Made by a program: the position numbers and the translations under genes | Notes under the pieces: generated by a model | The model's database searches: none | Seen by the model: the letters and a program-made list of their open reading frames with translations, nothing else | Told to the model about the DNA's origin: nothing | Shown: piece after piece, positions 1 through 6,443 of the stretch | Layout of the letters: each line of letters begins with the position of its first letter | Numbering within the stretch: position 1 is the first letter of the stretch | Assembly (NCBI GenBank): GCA_946415695.1 | Contig: CAMKTM010000051.1 | Span: 1 to 12,964, forward strand | DNA length: 12,964 nt | Direction of reading: 5' to 3' | Origin: an uncultured Prevotellaceae bacterium | Lineage (GTDB): Bacteria; Bacteroidota; Bacteroidia; Bacteroidales; Bacteroidaceae

Positions 1-84
1 CGCGTTGACAATAAGAGCGTGCCGCGTTGACAATAAGAGCGTGCCGCGTTGACAATAAGAGCGTGCCGCGTTGGCAATGTGTGC
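1..84. repeat. 22-bp tandem repeat, three exact copies plus a decayed fourth
   Basis: Three identical 22-bp units fill 1-22, 23-44 and 45-66. Each begins CGCGTTGACAATAAG and ends AGCGTGC. A fourth copy at 67-84 lacks four bases (AAGA) and has two substitutions. The array lies just past the stop codon of the minus-strand dehydrogenase gene and probably continues beyond the left edge, so its true copy number is unknown. The units abut with no spacers, so this is not a CRISPR array. I see no coding role. Identical internal copies next to a decayed end copy suggest an actively expanding or contracting array. Confidence 0.93.
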
Positions 85-90
85 ATTTCT

Positions 91-936
91 TTAGAGGAAT
101 CTGCGGACGATGTCCTCTGTTCTGTCCCAAAGTTCGTGCATCTGTTTATGGTGATAGAATTTGTCGCCGACGTTGACTACCTTCCCGGAACGGCAGAAGG
201 TGCCGGTCTGGCCTGTCTTGTCTTCGTCCAAAAGAAGGCCGATGGCTGTGTCGGCTCCCTGCCGAGGGGTGCGGATGAAGGGACGGAAGAAGATGTCGGT
301 CAAAGGGTCGATGAAGTTGTGCATCTTGATGATGTCGGTCGAGACGATGCCCGGGTCGGCGGCGTTGACCGTGATGCCTCTGTCTCTTAGACGTTCTGCA
401 AGGTCGAAGGTAAAGAGGGTCAGTGCCAGCTTAGAGTTGCTGTAGATGGGGATTCGCCAGAAGCTTCCTTTCCTGCCGCGCTGGAAAAAGTCGGGAAAGT
501 CCAAGCGCCCTACCCTATAAGTCAACGAAACCATATTCACGATGCGACTTCCTTCCCTCATCAGAGGCAACAGGAGGCGTGTAAGAAGGTAAGGGCCTAC
601 ATAGTTCACGCCAACGGTTCGCTCCAGGTTATCCTTCGTTTTATTTAGGCCTGTTTCGAGGGTTCCTGCGTTGTTCATCAAGAGGTCGATGCGCTGGAAA
701 CGTGCTTTCACCTCATCGGCGAAACGGCGTACAGAACTTAGGTCTGCGAGGTCGAGACCGAGAACCTCGACATGCTCGTTGCCCGTCGCACGGACAATCT
801 CCTGCCGCCTCTGCTCTGCTTTCTTGATGTCGCGGCATGCCATGATGGCGTGGAAACCTTTCGTCGCCACTGCCTTTGCTTCTTCGAAACCCATGCCGGT
901 AGCGGCTCCTGTTATGATGGCAAGCCTATAGTCCAC
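91..936 (-). CDS. Short-chain dehydrogenase/reductase, candidate 3-hydroxysteroid dehydrogenase
   Basis: A classical SDR oxidoreductase, 281 residues from the chosen GTG start. Visible motifs are the Rossmann glycine motif TGAATGMG (residues 9-16), the ACRD turn after the second strand (the arginine suggests NADP(H)), NNAG (88-91), a structural Asn in GVNYVG, catalytic Ser137 in NMVSLTY, and the active-site pair Tyr165/Lys169 in YSNSK. The order resembles retinol-dehydrogenase-like SDRs. An ATG at 1008 would add 24 residues and overlap the upstream gene by 35 bp. GTG at 936 is preferred because AAGGAGGAG lies 6 nt upstream and the protein then begins right before the first Rossmann strand. 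It is last in a run with an Old Yellow Enzyme homologue and a steroid 5-alpha-reductase homologue, so 3-oxo/3-hydroxysteroid interconversion (3beta-HSDH) is the inferred role. Substrate and stereochemistry cannot be read from sequence. A general aldehyde or ketone reductase is the alternative. Confidence 0.9.
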   Translation of the reverse strand: MDYRLAIITGAATGMGFEEAKAVATKGFHAIMACRDIKKAEQRRQEIVRATGNEHVEVLGLDLADLSSVRRFADEVKARFQRIDLLMNNAGTLETGLNKTKDNLERTVGVNYVGPYLLTRLLLPLMREGSRIVNMVSLTYRVGRLDFPDFFQRGRKGSFWRIPIYSNSKLALTLFTFDLAERLRDRGITVNAADPGIVSTDIIKMHNFIDPLTDIFFRPFIRTPRQGADTAIGLLLDEDKTGQTGTFCRSGKVVNVGDKFYHHKQMHELWDRTEDIVRRFL

Positions 937-942
937 CTCCAA

Positions 943-951
943 CTCCTCCTT
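943..951 (-). promoter_or_regulatory. Shine-Dalgarno site supporting a GTG start for the dehydrogenase
   Basis: Read on the minus strand this is AAGGAGGAG, ending 6 nt before the GTG at 936-934. Strong SD sites are uncommon in Bacteroidota, so this match is informative for choosing GTG over the upstream ATG at 1008. Confidence 0.65.
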
Positions 952-973
952 GAAGGGAGAGTACTGGGGAGCA

Positions 974-2215
974 TCAGTTCTGTTCTCTCTCGATGCGTTC
1001 AATCTCATTCTGTATGTCCTTTGGCAAATTCTCGCATAGATGTTGGTGGCAGGCCATTTCCAGTGTGTACATCCTGCCGATGCAGTAGTTGCTATGCTTG
1101 CAGCCGCAACGATGATGGGGGTCTTCCTTTAGTCGGTTGACGAAGTCCGGTTCGTTGAGAAGGCTGCGAGCCATCTGCACAGCCTCGAAGCCGTGACCCA
1201 ACACCTCGTTTATCTTGTCGCCGCACACCAGCCCCCCCACATAGATGAACTTCATGTCTGGCATTGCCTGACGGAACTTCAAGGCATCTTCAAGGAAGAA
1301 GGCTTCCTTGTAAGGAACAGGCTTCGTCATAATATTCCTGACGAGCGGCTTGCAGCTTCGGATGCTGTATTTGAGCCAAGGCTTGTCCATGTAGTGCGTC
1401 ATCGTCTGCAAAGGGAGTTCGCCTCGCATGACGTACATCGGCGTGGCGCTCACCAGTCCGCCGCTCAACACGAGGGCATGGACGCCGAGTTCCTGCAAGC
1501 GGCGGGCAACGGGGATGCTGTGTTCCTCGAGCGAAACGCCGTTCTTCAGACCGTCGCGCATGTTCATCTTGCAGACGACAGCCATGTCGCTGCCAGCCGC
1601 CTTCATGACTTCCTCCAAACAAAGCGTCATAAAGCGCATCCTGTTCTCAAGCGAACCGCCGAACTCATCCTTGCGATGATTGAAGTAAGGGTTGAGGAAC
1701 TGGTCGATAAGGTATCCGTGACCGCAATGTATTTCCACCTCATCAAAGCCTGCTTCGCGAGCCAAATTGACAGCTTCGCCAAACTTCTTTGCCAGCTCCG
1801 GCAGTTCGTCCCGACGAAGTCCGCGAACGATGGTCGGGCTGTAGAGGTTGAAGCCCGTAGAGGCCCCCACGGGAATGCAGCCGCAGATGGCTTTGTGGCT
1901 CATGTTGCCGCAATGCCCCAGCTGAATGCCCGCCGCTGCTCCCTCCCTATGGATGCCGTCGGTGAGACGTCGCAAGCCAGGCACAATTTCCTTCTTCATC
2001 ACGAGTTGGCGGTCGAAGCTCAAGCCGCTATCCGTCACAGCAGCGTATGCCACGGTCGTCATTCCCACGCCACCTCGCGCCACGCTCGTATGATAGTTGT
2101 AGAGCATCTCGCTGGGTTCGTGTCCGGGGCACATGCTCTCAAAAGCTGCGCTGCGGATGGTGCGGTTCCTCAACGTCAGCGGCCCGATGTGAGCTGGCTC
2201 GAATATCTTGTTCAT
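974..2215 (-). CDS. NADH:flavin oxidoreductase, Old Yellow Enzyme/BaiCD family, candidate steroid 5-beta-reductase
   Basis: A 413-residue FMN-dependent ene-reductase of the Old Yellow Enzyme/2,4-dienoyl-CoA reductase barrel family. Visible signatures: N-terminal FEPAHIGPLTLRNR; IQLGHCG (97-103); the conserved active-site block from about 159 to 194 (EIHCGHGYLIDQF, NPYFNHRKDEFGGS, LENRMRF); a C-terminal phosphate-binding segment with YVGG (325-328) and ARS (349-351). A cysteine-rich segment follows, with Cys370, 372, 378 and 389, which could hold a 4Fe-4S cluster although the spacing is atypical. It stops after the barrel and lacks the C-terminal FAD/NAD domain of full-length dienoyl-CoA reductases. 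BaiCD and BaiH are characterised bile-acid relatives of this fold. Lying between a 5-alpha-reductase homologue and an SDR, it fits the 5-beta-reductase (5BR) of a bile-acid/steroid cluster, reducing the C4-C5 double bond of 3-oxo-delta4 steroids. Family assignment is firm; substrate is inferred. Confidence 0.92.
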   Translation of the reverse strand: MNKIFEPAHIGPLTLRNRTIRSAAFESMCPGHEPSEMLYNYHTSVARGGVGMTTVAYAAVTDSGLSFDRQLVMKKEIVPGLRRLTDGIHREGAAAGIQLGHCGNMSHKAICGCIPVGASTGFNLYSPTIVRGLRRDELPELAKKFGEAVNLAREAGFDEVEIHCGHGYLIDQFLNPYFNHRKDEFGGSLENRMRFMTLCLEEVMKAAGSDMAVVCKMNMRDGLKNGVSLEEHSIPVARRLQELGVHALVLSGGLVSATPMYVMRGELPLQTMTHYMDKPWLKYSIRSCKPLVRNIMTKPVPYKEAFFLEDALKFRQAMPDMKFIYVGGLVCGDKINEVLGHGFEAVQMARSLLNEPDFVNRLKEDPHHRCGCKHSNYCIGRMYTLEMACHQHLCENLPKDIQNEIERIEREQN

Positions 2216-2236
2216 ATAAGGTTATAAGGTTGAAGG

Positions 2237-2284
2237 TTAAAAAGTTAAAAAGTTAAAGAGTTAAAGAGTTAAAGAGTTAAAGAA
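2237..2284. repeat. 8-bp tandem repeat between the reductase genes
   Basis: Six consecutive 8-bp units: TTAAAAAG twice, TTAAAGAG three times, then TTAAAGAA. They sit in the 106-bp gap (2216-2321) between the 5-alpha-reductase-like gene and the flavin oxidoreductase gene. The oxidoreductase-proximal part of the gap (2221-2236) holds GTTATAAGG-like degenerate copies. I see no good TAnnTTTG promoter in the gap. The array is AT-rich and could alter spacing between the genes if copy number varies, but no function is visible. Confidence 0.9.
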
Positions 2285-2321
2285 TAAAGTCGCGGTTTTC
2301 ACCTTTTCTCCTTTTCTGTTT

Positions 2322-3086
2322 TCAATAAACGAATGGAACTATTCGCTTACGTTTGCCTAAGGCTTCCTCGCCGAACTCTTCCTTATACTTATTAAATATA
2401 GCGTGTGCACGAGGCACGAGATTGGCTGCCGTCCAGAGCGGAAAGACCCAGGCTGCCGGTGTTGCTGCCACAATGGCGAAGCCCGTCCACTCCATGATTT
2501 CGCCCAAATAGTTGGCAGATGTCACATAGCGATACAATCCCTTTTCGGGGAGATAGTGCCGCGTGTCGCCAGGCTTGCGAAGGTGGCGGACGACATGGTC
2601 AGAGTGGAGATTGATGGCCATCCCTGCGAAGAACAGCAGAATGCCAATCATCGCATTCGGACGGAGCAAGAAGGCAACGCCCTGCTCAAAGTCGGGATTA
2701 GGAAACCAATATAGCCCTCCGCCTTGAATCACACCGTTGATGACGTTGAACACAATGCCCATGAGCATAATGGCAACTGGCATTCGGCTCTTTCCTTTCA
2801 ACAGAAAGGGGAAGACGAGACTGCGCTGGAAGTAGTGCAACTCAAAAAGACAGAAGAGTGCCAGCTGAGGCAAATGCCACTTCAAAGGAGAGAACCACCA
2901 GATGGCAAGCATGACAAGGAAGACAGGAAGTTCCATCAACATCCAAGCCACTTTGTTGTTGATACTCCATCCCCACTGCCTCGTGCGGAACTGTCCGTAG
3001 CCTGCCGTCACGAAATACAAGCTGATGAAGACCACAACGGCCAAGCCTGCCATCCCATATATTAACCCGTTAAAGATGTTTTCCAT
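2322..3086 (-). CDS. Membrane steroid 5-alpha-reductase family protein
   Basis: A 254-residue polytopic membrane protein of the 3-oxo-5-alpha-steroid 4-dehydrogenase (SRD5A) family, expected to use NADPH to reduce a 3-oxo-delta4 steroid to the 5-alpha form. About six hydrophobic segments are visible, for example near 10-30, 48-66, 72-96, 103-122, 144-160 and 200-220. Family hallmarks are HYFQRS (84-89), INLHSDHVVRHLR (158-170), a YLP/EKGLYRYV stretch, ANYLGEIMEWTGFA (191-204), NLVPRAHAI (222-230), and the terminal KRKRIVPF. Ala191 replaces the proline of the mammalian PNYLGE motif. ATG at 3086 starts right before the first membrane segment; an in-frame ATG at 3194 would run into tilS. It follows tilS by 23 bp and precedes the flavin oxidoreductase and SDR, so it is the candidate 5AR of the cluster. 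A related isoprenylcysteine methyltransferase-like membrane enzyme was considered, but the SRD5A motifs argue against it. Confidence 0.9.
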   Translation of the reverse strand: MENIFNGLIYGMAGLAVVVFISLYFVTAGYGQFRTRQWGWSINNKVAWMLMELPVFLVMLAIWWFSPLKWHLPQLALFCLFELHYFQRSLVFPFLLKGKSRMPVAIMLMGIVFNVINGVIQGGGLYWFPNPDFEQGVAFLLRPNAMIGILLFFAGMAINLHSDHVVRHLRKPGDTRHYLPEKGLYRYVTSANYLGEIMEWTGFAIVAATPAAWVFPLWTAANLVPRAHAIFNKYKEEFGEEALGKRKRIVPFVY

Positions 3087-3109
3087 TGTCTTTATGGTTA
3101 TTTGAGGTT

Positions 3110-4414
3110 TTAATTCGCTAAGGAAAGTTTGAGGATGCGTGTTGTTTTGTCGGTGACGCGGTAGCGATTGTCGCTGCGATGACCGATAAGCCAAATGATG
3201 TCATCGCCGCAAGTGGCAACAAATGTTTCAACCTTTTCGAGGCGGTTCACCTTTCGGTCTGTCAGGTAATCGCTTACCAACTTCCTTCCCTTCATGCCAA
3301 AAGGGACGAAGGCATCGCCCTGTCGGACACGACGCACCTCGATGGGCTCTTTCAGCAAGTCTGCATCGAAGTATGCGATGCCGGTTCCTGTTTCTCTGAT
3401 GTTGTCCACTATCTCTTGACGAAGCTGCGGTGCCATTTTCATTTCCGATATTTGTTCGGTTTGAGCTTGAGGCGATAGCCGATGAATGTCGAATTGTTTC
3501 AAGGCTTTTCGGTCGCGAAGGACTACATGTGTGCTGGAATGCCACATCTTTCCGACGCTGCTTTCCTCTGCTTTCAGCATCTCCTCTTTTTGAGTGCGAT
3601 TGAAGCCCTTGCCTGCAAGCCATTCGTGCAATAGAGGTTGGGGTGGGAAGTGTTGGGAGTCAGAAAGAGGGAAACAATCTTCCGTAATGCAAAGTTCCCT
3701 GAAAGCCGTTTCTATTCCTTTCTGATAATAAGGAAGGTTTTGGCGAACATTGTCGCAAGCAAGGCAGAAATGTTCCACGGCCGAGGGATTGATGTCGCGA
3801 AGCAAGGGGATGATGTCGAGGCGGATGCGATTGCGAAGGCAGGCACGCTCGGAATTGGTGCTGTCGGTCACGTACGTCTGTCCGCGGCTCTCAAGATATT
3901 GCAGAATCTCTTCACGTCTCAAGCACAGGAACGGGCGGACGATGCCATCGTGTTTAGGCATCATTCCTGCCAAACCGCGCAAGCCGGTTCCTCTTATGAG
4001 GTTGAGCAGGAGCGTCTCCGCCTGGTCGTCGCGATGATGAGCGACGGCAAGCGGTTCGCCTTTCGATTCCTCTCGGAACCAATTGTAACGAAGGTCGCGA
4101 GCCGCCATCTCGATGCTGATGCCGTGACGGGTTGCATAATCTTCCGTGTTGAAGTGGCGAACGGTGAGCGGAACGTTGTGCTGCCTGCAAAGTCCTTCCA
4201 CGAAAGCTTGGTCGCGATTGGATTCTTCGCCTCTCAGATGAAAGTTGCAATGCAGGGCACGAACGCTGTAACCCAGTTCCTTCATCACGAGCAGGAGAGC
4301 CGTTGAATCTGCGCCTCCGCTAATGGCGACAAACAGCTTGGCCTCTGCCCTTTCTCTCGTTGGGGAAGGCAGCAAGGCTTCTTGCTCGATGAATGTTCTT
4401 ACTTTGTTGACCAT
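3110..4414 (-). CDS. tilS: tRNA(Ile)-lysidine synthase TilS
   Basis: TilS attaches lysine to C34 of the CAU-anticodon tRNA-Ile, changing its charging to isoleucine and its decoding to AUA. The protein has 434 residues, normal for the family. Visible features are the PP-loop SGGADS (32-37), HCNFHLRGEES (55-65), the HHRDDQAET block (126-134), RGTGLRGL (141-148), the YVTDSTN and RNRIR segments (181-199), and a C-terminal TilS domain around 358-395 with VRQGDAF, GRKLVSDYL and DRKVNR. The ATG at 4414 leaves a short leader before the PP-loop strand. Residues 14-24 (LLPSPTRERAE) look like an added segment, possibly repeat-derived, but I could not establish that. The gene lies 46 bp after recN and 23 bp before the 5-alpha-reductase-like gene, so co-transcription with both is likely. 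This is the essential housekeeping gene of the minus-strand run. Confidence 0.97.
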   Translation of the reverse strand: MVNKVRTFIEQEALLPSPTRERAEAKLFVAISGGADSTALLLVMKELGYSVRALHCNFHLRGEESNRDQAFVEGLCRQHNVPLTVRHFNTEDYATRHGISIEMAARDLRYNWFREESKGEPLAVAHHRDDQAETLLLNLIRGTGLRGLAGMMPKHDGIVRPFLCLRREEILQYLESRGQTYVTDSTNSERACLRNRIRLDIIPLLRDINPSAVEHFCLACDNVRQNLPYYQKGIETAFRELCITEDCFPLSDSQHFPPQPLLHEWLAGKGFNRTQKEEMLKAEESSVGKMWHSSTHVVLRDRKALKQFDIHRLSPQAQTEQISEMKMAPQLRQEIVDNIRETGTGIAYFDADLLKEPIEVRRVRQGDAFVPFGMKGRKLVSDYLTDRKVNRLEKVETFVATCGDDIIWLIGHRSDNRYRVTDKTTRILKLSLAN

Positions 4415-4438
4415 AGAAGGCTGGGCATTGGGGTTCGT

Positions 4439-4470
4439 CCTTTTTTTTGGGGGGAGAGGTTCAGGAGAGG
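4439..4470 (-). repeat. Degenerate C/A-rich interspersed element across the recN stop
   Basis: On the minus strand this reads CCTCTCCTGAACCTC followed by a C run and an A run. It resembles the reverse complement of the element at 9771-9795 (CCTCTCCTAACCTCCCCC, then AAAGGG). It supplies the last residues of RecN (NLS) and its TGA stop, and fills most of the 46-bp gap before tilS. Similarity was judged by eye and is imperfect. Confidence 0.45.
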
Positions 4471-6140
4471 TTTATCAGTTGCCTTGCATTCTCCATTGCA
4501 GCTTCGGTGACGGTGCTGCCGCTGAGCAGATGGGCAAGTTCAGCGATGCGGCCCTCCTGGTCGAGCTGTCGGATGTGCGTAAGCGTTCGTTCGCCATCGT
4601 CCTCTTTATATACGAAATAGTGCGTATCGCCCTTTGCCGCAATCTGCGGGAGGTGGGTGATGGCGAGGACTTGCTGATGCGCCTCGGAGCTCATCTTCGA
4701 CATTATCTTTGCCATGGAACTTGCCACCTTGCCGCTGATGCCGGTGTCTATCTCGTCGAAGATGATGGTAGGCAGATGCGTCTTTCTGGCGATAAGGGCT
4801 TTCAGGGCGAGCATCACTCGCGACATCTCGCCGCCGCTGGCTATCTCGGAAAGTGGCTTGGCCGGCATATTCTTGGCCGAGGAGGAGAAGAGGAAGGTGA
4901 CGATGTCCTCGCCCGTGGGGAGCAGTTCTGTTTGCGTTTCGATGCTGACGCTGAACTTGGCGGCAGGCATATCCATTTCCGCGAGGGCTTCGGCCACGAG
5001 TTTCTCCACCTGCTTAGCCGCCTTCTTTCGGCCTGCAGAGAGCCGTTCGGCAAGGTTCTTCGCGAGCTTGGTGTCGGCTGCTATCTGCTCTTGGAGCGCC
5101 TTTATGTTGTCCTCGGAATCGGCAAGCGAATCCAGTTTAGAGCGAATGTCGGTTGCCACGGCTATCAGTTCTTCTGCCGAGCCGACGTGATGCTTTTGCT
5201 CGAGGGCGAAGAGGTGGTCGAGGCGTTCCGTCACCTGCTCAAGGCGAACGGGGTTGTATTCGACGTTTTCGGCAAGGCGTTCCACCTCGCGGGCTATGTC
5301 ATTCACTTCGATGAGCGCGCTTTCCAGGCGTTCTCTGCATTCGCCCGCCTCCGGACAGAAGCGCAGAATCTGCTGCAAGGTCTGCCCCGAGCGCTGCAAC
5401 GCGTCGATGGCAGCCGTGGCGTCATCGCCTCCCCCAGCGAGCAGGACGCTGACCACAGACAATGCCTTCCTGATGTCTTCGGCATGAGAGAGGGTGGTTT
5501 GCAACAGTCCCAGCTCCTCGTCCTCCCCTTTCTTCGGTTTGAACTCCTCGAGTTGGTCGAGCTGGAAGCGTAGGTAGTCCTCGTCGTCTTTTCGCCTGGC
5601 CAGGTTTTCCTCGCTCTCTTTTAGCTGACGACGGGCTTGAACGATGCGGGCATAGCAGTCGCGATAGCTGGTGAGCAAGTCGCCATGATTGCAGACCGTG
5701 TCAATGGCACCAAGCTGAAAAGCGGGGTTTTCGAGGAGCAGGTTGCTGTGTTGCGAGTGGATGTCGAGCAAATGAAGCGCTGCCTGCCGGAGGAGAGCCA
5801 CCGACACGGGGGTGTCGTTGATAAAGGCACGGCTCTTGCCGGCGGTGGTCAGTTCGCGGCGGAGGATGCATTCCGTGGGGTCGTAATCCAGCCCGTTCTC
5901 TTCGAAAAGCGCCTGCATGTCGGGGTCTTCGATGCTGAAGATGCCTTCCACCGTACACTTGGTGGCTCCGGGCATGATGTTTCCCGAGTCGGCTCTCTGC
6001 CCCATGAGCAGGCCGAGGGCACCAAGGATGATGGACTTGCCGGCCCCAGTCTCGCCTGTCACTACGGAGAAGCCAGGCTGCAGATCGATGTCGAGCGTCG
6101 CAATGAGGACGTAGTTATAGATGGTAAGATGTTTAAGCAT
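4461..6140 (-). CDS. recN: DNA repair protein RecN
   Basis: RecN is a cohesin/SMC-like ATPase that acts at DNA double-strand breaks and helps hold ends for homologous recombination. From ATG 6140 it has 559 residues, the usual length. Visible features are an N-terminal LKHLTIYNYVLI strand, the Walker A GETGAGKS (29-36), and a long Glu/Lys/Leu-rich coiled-coil middle around 155-390. These are followed by the ABC signature-like EIASGGEMSR (432-441), Walker B IIFDEIDTGISG (about 458-469), and LAITHLPQIAAKGDTHYFV near the end. The open frame runs upstream to 6452 but passes through intergenic repeat DNA. ATG 6140 is therefore chosen, supported by a promoter at 6149-6180. The stop lies inside a degenerate repeat. 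It diverges from the AddA/AddB-like genes, so genes for resection and break recognition flank one regulatory region. tilS follows by 46 bp. Confidence 0.97.
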   Translation of the reverse strand: MLKHLTIYNYVLIATLDIDLQPGFSVVTGETGAGKSIILGALGLLMGQRADSGNIMPGATKCTVEGIFSIEDPDMQALFEENGLDYDPTECILRRELTTAGKSRAFINDTPVSVALLRQAALHLLDIHSQHSNLLLENPAFQLGAIDTVCNHGDLLTSYRDCYARIVQARRQLKESEENLARRKDDEDYLRFQLDQLEEFKPKKGEDEELGLLQTTLSHAEDIRKALSVVSVLLAGGGDDATAAIDALQRSGQTLQQILRFCPEAGECRERLESALIEVNDIAREVERLAENVEYNPVRLEQVTERLDHLFALEQKHHVGSAEELIAVATDIRSKLDSLADSEDNIKALQEQIAADTKLAKNLAERLSAGRKKAAKQVEKLVAEALAEMDMPAAKFSVSIETQTELLPTGEDIVTFLFSSSAKNMPAKPLSEIASGGEMSRVMLALKALIARKTHLPTIIFDEIDTGISGKVASSMAKIMSKMSSEAHQQVLAITHLPQIAAKGDTHYFVYKEDDGERTLTHIRQLDQEGRIAELAHLLSGSTVTEAAMENARQLINLS

Positions 6141-6148
6141 AGCGAGTG

Positions 6149-6180
6149 CAAAGGTACGAATAAGCGGGCAAAATGCCAAA
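6149..6180 (-). promoter_or_regulatory. recN promoter with Bacteroidota -33/-7 elements
   Basis: On the minus strand TTTG (6180-6177) is followed by 20 nt and then TACCTTTG (6156-6149). This matches the Bacteroidota primary-sigma consensus TTTG-N19 to 21-TAnnTTTG. Transcription would begin around 6142-6143, within a few bases of the recN ATG at 6140, implying an almost leaderless mRNA. Confidence 0.75.
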
Positions 6181-6230
6181 TTTATTTGAGCTTTTTCAAT
6201 AAAAGGGGACGTCGCGCCACGGCATGTTGT

Positions 6231-6296
6231 TTGCTTGTACATGTAAAAGCAATTGCACGTACATGTAAAAGCAATTGCTTGTACATGTAAAAGCAA
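6231..6296. repeat. Three tandem 22-bp palindromic units in the recN/addA divergent region
   Basis: Units at 6231-6252, 6253-6274 and 6275-6296. Units 1 and 3 are identical; unit 2 differs at two bases (TTGCAC instead of TTGCTT). Each has 6-bp inverted arms TTGCTT and AAGCAA around a GTACATGTAA core that contains the palindrome TACATGTA. At each junction AAGCAA meets TTGC, forming GCAATTGC, itself a palindrome. The array lies about 50 bp upstream of the recN promoter and 120 bp upstream of the addA promoter candidate. It could be operator-like or a structural repeat. The rest of 6141-6443 holds the two promoters and no recognisable gene. Confidence 0.92.
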
Positions 6297-6417
6297 TAAC
6301 TGCCTCGTGCCGCTGCAAACAACAGGCTGTGCGTTGGCAGGGGGAAAGGTGTGGAGCCCCGACATGAATTTTCCAATCTTTTTTTCGTTTCTCCATTCCA
6401 TTATCGGTTTTTTTTCA

Positions 6418-6425
6418 TACTTTTG
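6418..6425 (+). promoter_or_regulatory. Candidate -7 element for the addA-addB transcript
   Basis: TACTTTTG matches the Bacteroidota -7 consensus TAnnTTTG and lies 18 bp before the ATG at 6444, implying a very short leader. No TTTG -33 element sits at the usual 19-21 nt spacing; a T-rich tract (6408-6415) lies just upstream. It is supported mainly by the -7 match and its position. Confidence 0.5.
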
Positions 6426-6443
6426 TACGAAGAAACAAGGATT

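Noticed and set aside
937..1008. 24-residue N-terminal extension of the SDR from ATG 1008
   Set aside because: It overlaps the upstream gene by 35 bp, is not Rossmann-like, and a GTG with a strong SD lies at the expected start.
1193..2227. 344-codon plus-strand open frame opposite the flavin oxidoreductase gene
   Set aside because: It is antisense to a gene with clear OYE motifs, shows no recognisable domain, and has His/Arg-rich composition typical of a shadow frame.
91..3086. Complete bai 7-alpha-dehydroxylation operon
   Set aside because: Only a BaiCD-type oxidoreductase and an SDR resemble bai genes. There is no CoA ligase, dehydratase or CoA transferase here, and an SRD5A-type reductase points to A-ring reduction instead.
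4439..4452. Intrinsic terminator between recN and tilS (T run next to a G run)
   Set aside because: On the transcribed minus strand this is a C run followed by an A run, without a GC stem followed by U residues.
4323..5573. 416-codon plus-strand open frame opposite recN and tilS
   Set aside because: Antisense to strongly identified genes and without any family motif; explained by the codon bias of the real strand.
6231..6296. CRISPR-like array
   Set aside because: The units are contiguous, with no unique spacers, and there are no cas genes in the window.
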